From Pseudomonas orientalis (GTDB taxonomy: Bacteria > Pseudomonadota > Gammaproteobacteria > Pseudomonadales > Pseudomonadaceae), in assembly GCF_001439815.1 (NCBI RefSeq), contig NZ_JYLM01000008.1, positions 186,001 to 250,000 of the forward strand: a stretch of DNA of 64,000 nt. Reading direction: 5' to 3'. Position numbers and translations under genes: made by a program. Numbering within the stretch: position 1 is the first letter of the stretch; the number at the start of each line of letters is the position of its first letter. Below are positions 61,389 to 64,000 of this stretch, piece after piece. The notes beneath the pieces are model-generated. The model searched no databases. It was not told the DNA's origin and saw only the letters and a list, made by a program, of their open reading frames with translations.

Positions 61389-62609
61389 GTGATTTATAAT
61401 CTTGGCAAACTCTCCAGTGTCTTGGATTCGCAAGATATTGATATGTTGTTAGTGTCCACTCGCGAAAATATCAACTATTTCACGGGTGTCAGGCCTGTGA
61501 TCAAGGAATTAAATCCTTATTATGGCGAGTGCTATCTCGTCATTTGTCGCCAGCGTCCAGATGTTGTGCATATCGTGCATTCTTGTGGAGAGTGCGATCA
61601 GATTACCGAGTCTAAAACCCCCATAGGCCTCGTTCACACCTACGGTACTTTCTATCGCGAGTTACCCGATGCCAGCGTGTTGCGCGGGGACGAAGTCGCC
61701 ATTCATACATGGACCAGCAACTCGGCTCGTCACTCGAATGCCCAGCAGGCGCTTTTTTCTCTGTTGCAAGAATTGGGTCTCACGCCGTCGACCCGGGTCG
61801 GTTGTGACGAGGACGGCATTGCCCACTCCACCCTGACCTCAATGCAGGAACAGTTCGGTCGAGACACTCTCGTTCTGGCATCAGCACTGATCCGACAGAT
61901 ACGCCGAGTCAAGACCCCTTATGAGGTCGAGATGCTGACCTTGGCGGCCCGCTGTAACGAAGCGGCGATCAAGCAGGTGACAGACGCGGTGCATGTGGGC
62001 ATCAGCGAGGTGCAAATCGGCAAGATCTTCGAGTCCGCCGTAGTCGACCTTGGCGGCCGCCCTGAGCTAACGATGATTAAGATTGGTCGTGACGCTGTCG
62101 GCGGGCAGCGCCAACAGCGGACAGACATTACCTTGCAGCGTGGCGACCTGCTCTGGTTCGACTCCAACACTCGATATCAAGGGTTCTGGGCAGACTTGGC
62201 GAGGGTCTACGCCTATGGTGACGTCACCGATGCGACAGCTCGGCGCTATGTCGCGTTGCGTGAAGGGATGCTCCACGCAGCGCGGTTGATCAGGCCCGGG
62301 ATGTCCGGCAAGGACGTCTTCAACATGACCATGGAATGCGTGAGAAGCAACGGATTTCCTGAGTACAGGCGTCATCACGTCGGGCATGGCATAGGCCACG
62401 AGGCCTATGAGCGGCCGATCCTGGCCCCTGGCGAAGACGCGCTGGTTGAGCAGGGCATGGTGATCTCAGTAGAGACGCCTTATTACGAGTTCGGCCTGGG
62501 AGCCTTGCACCTTGAGGATCCATTACTCATCGGTGTCGAGGGCAACACTTTTCTGACCATGGATCCGTGTCCCGAGCTTGGGATTATCGCTACGTCATCG
62601 TTTCGATAG
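61389..62609 (+). CDS. M24-family metallopeptidase (Xaa-Pro aminopeptidase-like)
   Basis: 406 residues. Creatinase/prolidase N-terminal domain, then the pita-bread catalytic domain with intact metal ligands D258, D269, H337 (in VGHGIGHEAYERP), E362 (VETPYYEFGLG) and E376 (LHLEDPLL). All five are present, so it is probably a working dinuclear peptidase rather than a creatinase/ectoine-hydrolase type that lacks them. Start is GTG at 61389 with GGAG ten bases upstream. In a biosynthetic cluster it may release a product from a peptide precursor or handle an amino acid derivative; unproven. Confidence 0.8.
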   Translation: MIYNLGKLSSVLDSQDIDMLLVSTRENINYFTGVRPVIKELNPYYGECYLVICRQRPDVVHIVHSCGECDQITESKTPIGLVHTYGTFYRELPDASVLRGDEVAIHTWTSNSARHSNAQQALFSLLQELGLTPSTRVGCDEDGIAHSTLTSMQEQFGRDTLVLASALIRQIRRVKTPYEVEMLTLAARCNEAAIKQVTDAVHVGISEVQIGKIFESAVVDLGGRPELTMIKIGRDAVGGQRQQRTDITLQRGDLLWFDSNTRYQGFWADLARVYAYGDVTDATARRYVALREGMLHAARLIRPGMSGKDVFNMTMECVRSNGFPEYRRHHVGHGIGHEAYERPILAPGEDALVEQGMVISVETPYYEFGLGALHLEDPLLIGVEGNTFLTMDPCPELGIIATSSFR

Positions 62610-62629
62610 GAAATGAAGGGAGTCGCCTT

Positions 62630-63661
62630 GTGAAGAGCATTTTGGAAACCATTGGATCGTGTCCAGTCCTTGAGCTTTCCCACTCGCTGGTGCCCAGCGG
62701 CAAGAAGCTCTATTTGAAGCTGGAGCAATTTAACCCCAACCACAGCATCAAGGATCGGACCGCCTTGGGCCTAGTGCTGGCAGCCCTGGAGTCCGGTCTT
62801 CTGGCGGCTGGTGGCACCTTGATCGAATCCACCTCCGGCAATCTCGGCAAATCCCTGGCGATGATCGGCGCGGCGATGGGCTTGAAAGTGATCGTGGTGG
62901 TCGACCCTAAGGTTAGCTCTAGTGCGATCAATTGGTACAAAGCCTATGGCGCGCAGGTTGACTTGGTGACAGCGCCGGACGGTCAGGGAGGCTATCAACG
63001 CGCGCGGATCGAAAGGGTCCAGCAACTACTGCACGAGTACCCCGGTGCCTACTGGCCCAACCAGTATGACAATCCGCATAACCCGGCTTATCACGAGAAG
63101 GTCTCGGCCAAGGAGTTCGCCAGTCTCGATTACGACGTGTTAGCCGGCTGCGTCAGCACGGGTGGGCATCTGTCCGGTATCGCCAGGGGGATCAAGCTCG
63201 AACGCCCGCAGGTCAAGGTCCTGGCGTGCGATGTGGTGGGGTCCGCGGTTCTGGGTGGGGCTTTTTCGCCTTACTTGCTCAACGGTGTCGGCCTGGCCTG
63301 GCGCTCGGCCAATACCCACCTGGATTGCTTTGACTACCACAGCTTGATTGATGATCACCATGCGATCTCGATGTGCCGGATTCTGGCCCGTGAAAACGGT
63401 TTGCTGCTGGGCGGTTCGGCAGGGCTGGTGGCCTACGGCGCGCTGCAATGCCTGTATGGCTCCTCGGCGAAAAGTGTCCTGGCAATCATGCCTGACAGCG
63501 GCACGAACTACCTCGATACGCTGTATGACGACCGTTGGGTGGACGAAAAACAGATCACGTTGTACGGCGTCGAGGCAATGCGCCAAGACCTGCAGGCCAG
63601 CGATTTCAAAAGGTCCAGGCCGGGAGTGGATGCCGAGCATTTGGCTTCAATGAGCTATTGA
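62630..63661 (+). CDS. SbnA-like PLP enzyme (N-(2-amino-2-carboxyethyl)-glutamate synthase family)
   Basis: 343 residues, cysteine-synthase fold. Catalytic lysine K41 in NPNHSIKDRTALG, phosphate cup STSGN near 72, and the SbnA-like stretches VVVDPKVSSSAINWYKAYGA, APDGQGGYQRARIERVQQLL and YWPNQYDNPHNPAYH. SbnA condenses O-phosphoserine with glutamate on the way to L-2,3-diaminopropionate in staphyloferrin B; a partner SbnB dehydrogenase is not in the window. GTG start at 62630 with GGGAG eight bases upstream. Placed between the peptidase and the flavin reductase. Confidence 0.8.
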   Translation: MKSILETIGSCPVLELSHSLVPSGKKLYLKLEQFNPNHSIKDRTALGLVLAALESGLLAAGGTLIESTSGNLGKSLAMIGAAMGLKVIVVVDPKVSSSAINWYKAYGAQVDLVTAPDGQGGYQRARIERVQQLLHEYPGAYWPNQYDNPHNPAYHEKVSAKEFASLDYDVLAGCVSTGGHLSGIARGIKLERPQVKVLACDVVGSAVLGGAFSPYLLNGVGLAWRSANTHLDCFDYHSLIDDHHAISMCRILARENGLLLGGSAGLVAYGALQCLYGSSAKSVLAIMPDSGTNYLDTLYDDRWVDEKQITLYGVEAMRQDLQASDFKRSRPGVDAEHLASMSY

Positions 63662-63715
63662 GGCGCGACACTTCCCTTTGCGTTTCGTTTGCCTGTTCGT
63701 CCATGAGGATGCTGC

Positions 63716-64000
63716 ATGTTTGACTTCATTCAAACCGAGGCCATACCCCGGCAGGATTATCACGACGGCATGGCTAGGCTCGCGGCAGGCGTCTGCATCA
63801 TCACTACGCGCGTCAATGGTCGTCCTGAAGGCATGACCGCCACGTCCGTCTGCAGCGTATCGGATACTCCGCCGACGTTGCTGGTATGCCTCAATCAACG
63901 GTCGAGCACTTTCCAGGCGTGTCTGCAGAGCGAAATATTGAGCGTCAATGTACTGGGGCCCCATGCCGCTGAGCTGAGCGAGATATTCGCCAAACCCCGC
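63716..64000 (+). CDS. flavin reductase (HpaC-like), partial
   Basis: First 95 codons; runs off the right edge. Flavin reductase domain: DYHDGMARLAAGVCIITTRV then GMTATSVCSVSDTPPTLLVC, and the FQACLQSEILSVNVL segment, all matching the FMN-binding split-barrel of HpaC. Should supply FADH2/FMNH2 to the HpaB-like oxygenase at 59849. ATG at 63716 with GAGGAT upstream. The cluster continues beyond the window. Confidence 0.85.
   Translation, partial: MFDFIQTEAIPRQDYHDGMARLAAGVCIITTRVNGRPEGMTATSVCSVSDTPPTLLVCLNQRSSTFQACLQSEILSVNVLGPHAAELSEIFAKPR

Noticed and set aside
61389..62609. ectoine hydrolase or creatinase instead of M24 peptidase
   Set aside because: All five metal ligands are present, and no other ectoine genes occur in the cluster.

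Overview
The window reads as chromosome from a Pseudomonas of the fluorescens group. The evidence is high-GC coding with dense packing, REP-type palindromes of two families scattered between genes, and a gene order (fpr, mscL, katB, ankB, radA, mapZ, cstA, yjiX, yjiA, glyA, morA, ettA, gdhA) that I recall from P. aeruginosa PAO1 around PA4615 to PA4588. No rRNA, tRNA, CRISPR array, intact insertion sequence or prophage was recognised.

Layout. 0-4.5 kb: the start of a catabolic-type 3-dehydroquinase (aroQ), a DUF4160/DUF2442 pair that looks like a toxin-antitoxin module, trmA coupled to a purine permease, and a small secreted protein. 4.6-12.7 kb: a three-subunit molybdenum hydroxylase of PaoABC type, an EntS-like exporter, and the cyanide-insensitive oxidase operon cioAB plus a 55-residue membrane subunit, with a perfect ANR/FNR box upstream. 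12.7-20.3 kb: rlmG, an orphan LuxR, fpr, mscL, periplasmic catalase katB with its ankyrin partner ankB, and radA. 20.3-22.1 kb: an AT-richer insertion holding a TSUP permease and two fused enzyme fragments. 22.1-33.4 kb: mapZ, the cstA-yjiX-yjiA pyruvate/peptide-uptake operon, glyA, the c-di-GMP protein morA, and ettA.

33.7-50.1 kb: a LysR/MFS divergent pair, gdhA convergent with a GreA/GreB-like factor, several lipoproteins and secreted proteins, an orphan HSDR_N-type nuclease, a small chorismate mutase, a Lon-family protease, YqhA and an ArnT-like glycosyltransferase. 50.2-57.99 kb, all on the minus strand: a PIN/DUF433 toxin-antitoxin pair, a LysR regulator, moaA, malate:quinone oxidoreductase coupled to a metallo-beta-lactamase-fold hydrolase, and a ribosome-hibernation/release-factor-like pair (HPF-like plus baeRF3).

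58.0-59.8 kb is a scar: ABC-transporter and galE remnants on opposite strands, a G-quadruplex-like run, an orphan terminator and one small orphan gene. It leads into the most interesting part, a biosynthetic-looking operon at 59.8 kb that runs off the right edge. It encodes an HpaB/PvcC-type FADH2 monooxygenase, an M24 metallopeptidase, an SbnA-like PLP enzyme (expected to make a 2,3-diaminopropionate precursor) and an HpaC-like flavin reductase. I know of no described pathway with this combination; its product is unknown.

Ten REP doublets (REPINs) punctuate the window: four of a TAGGAGCGAGC type and six of a GTGGGAGGGGGC type. At least two sit exactly in the loop of a transcription terminator between convergent genes.
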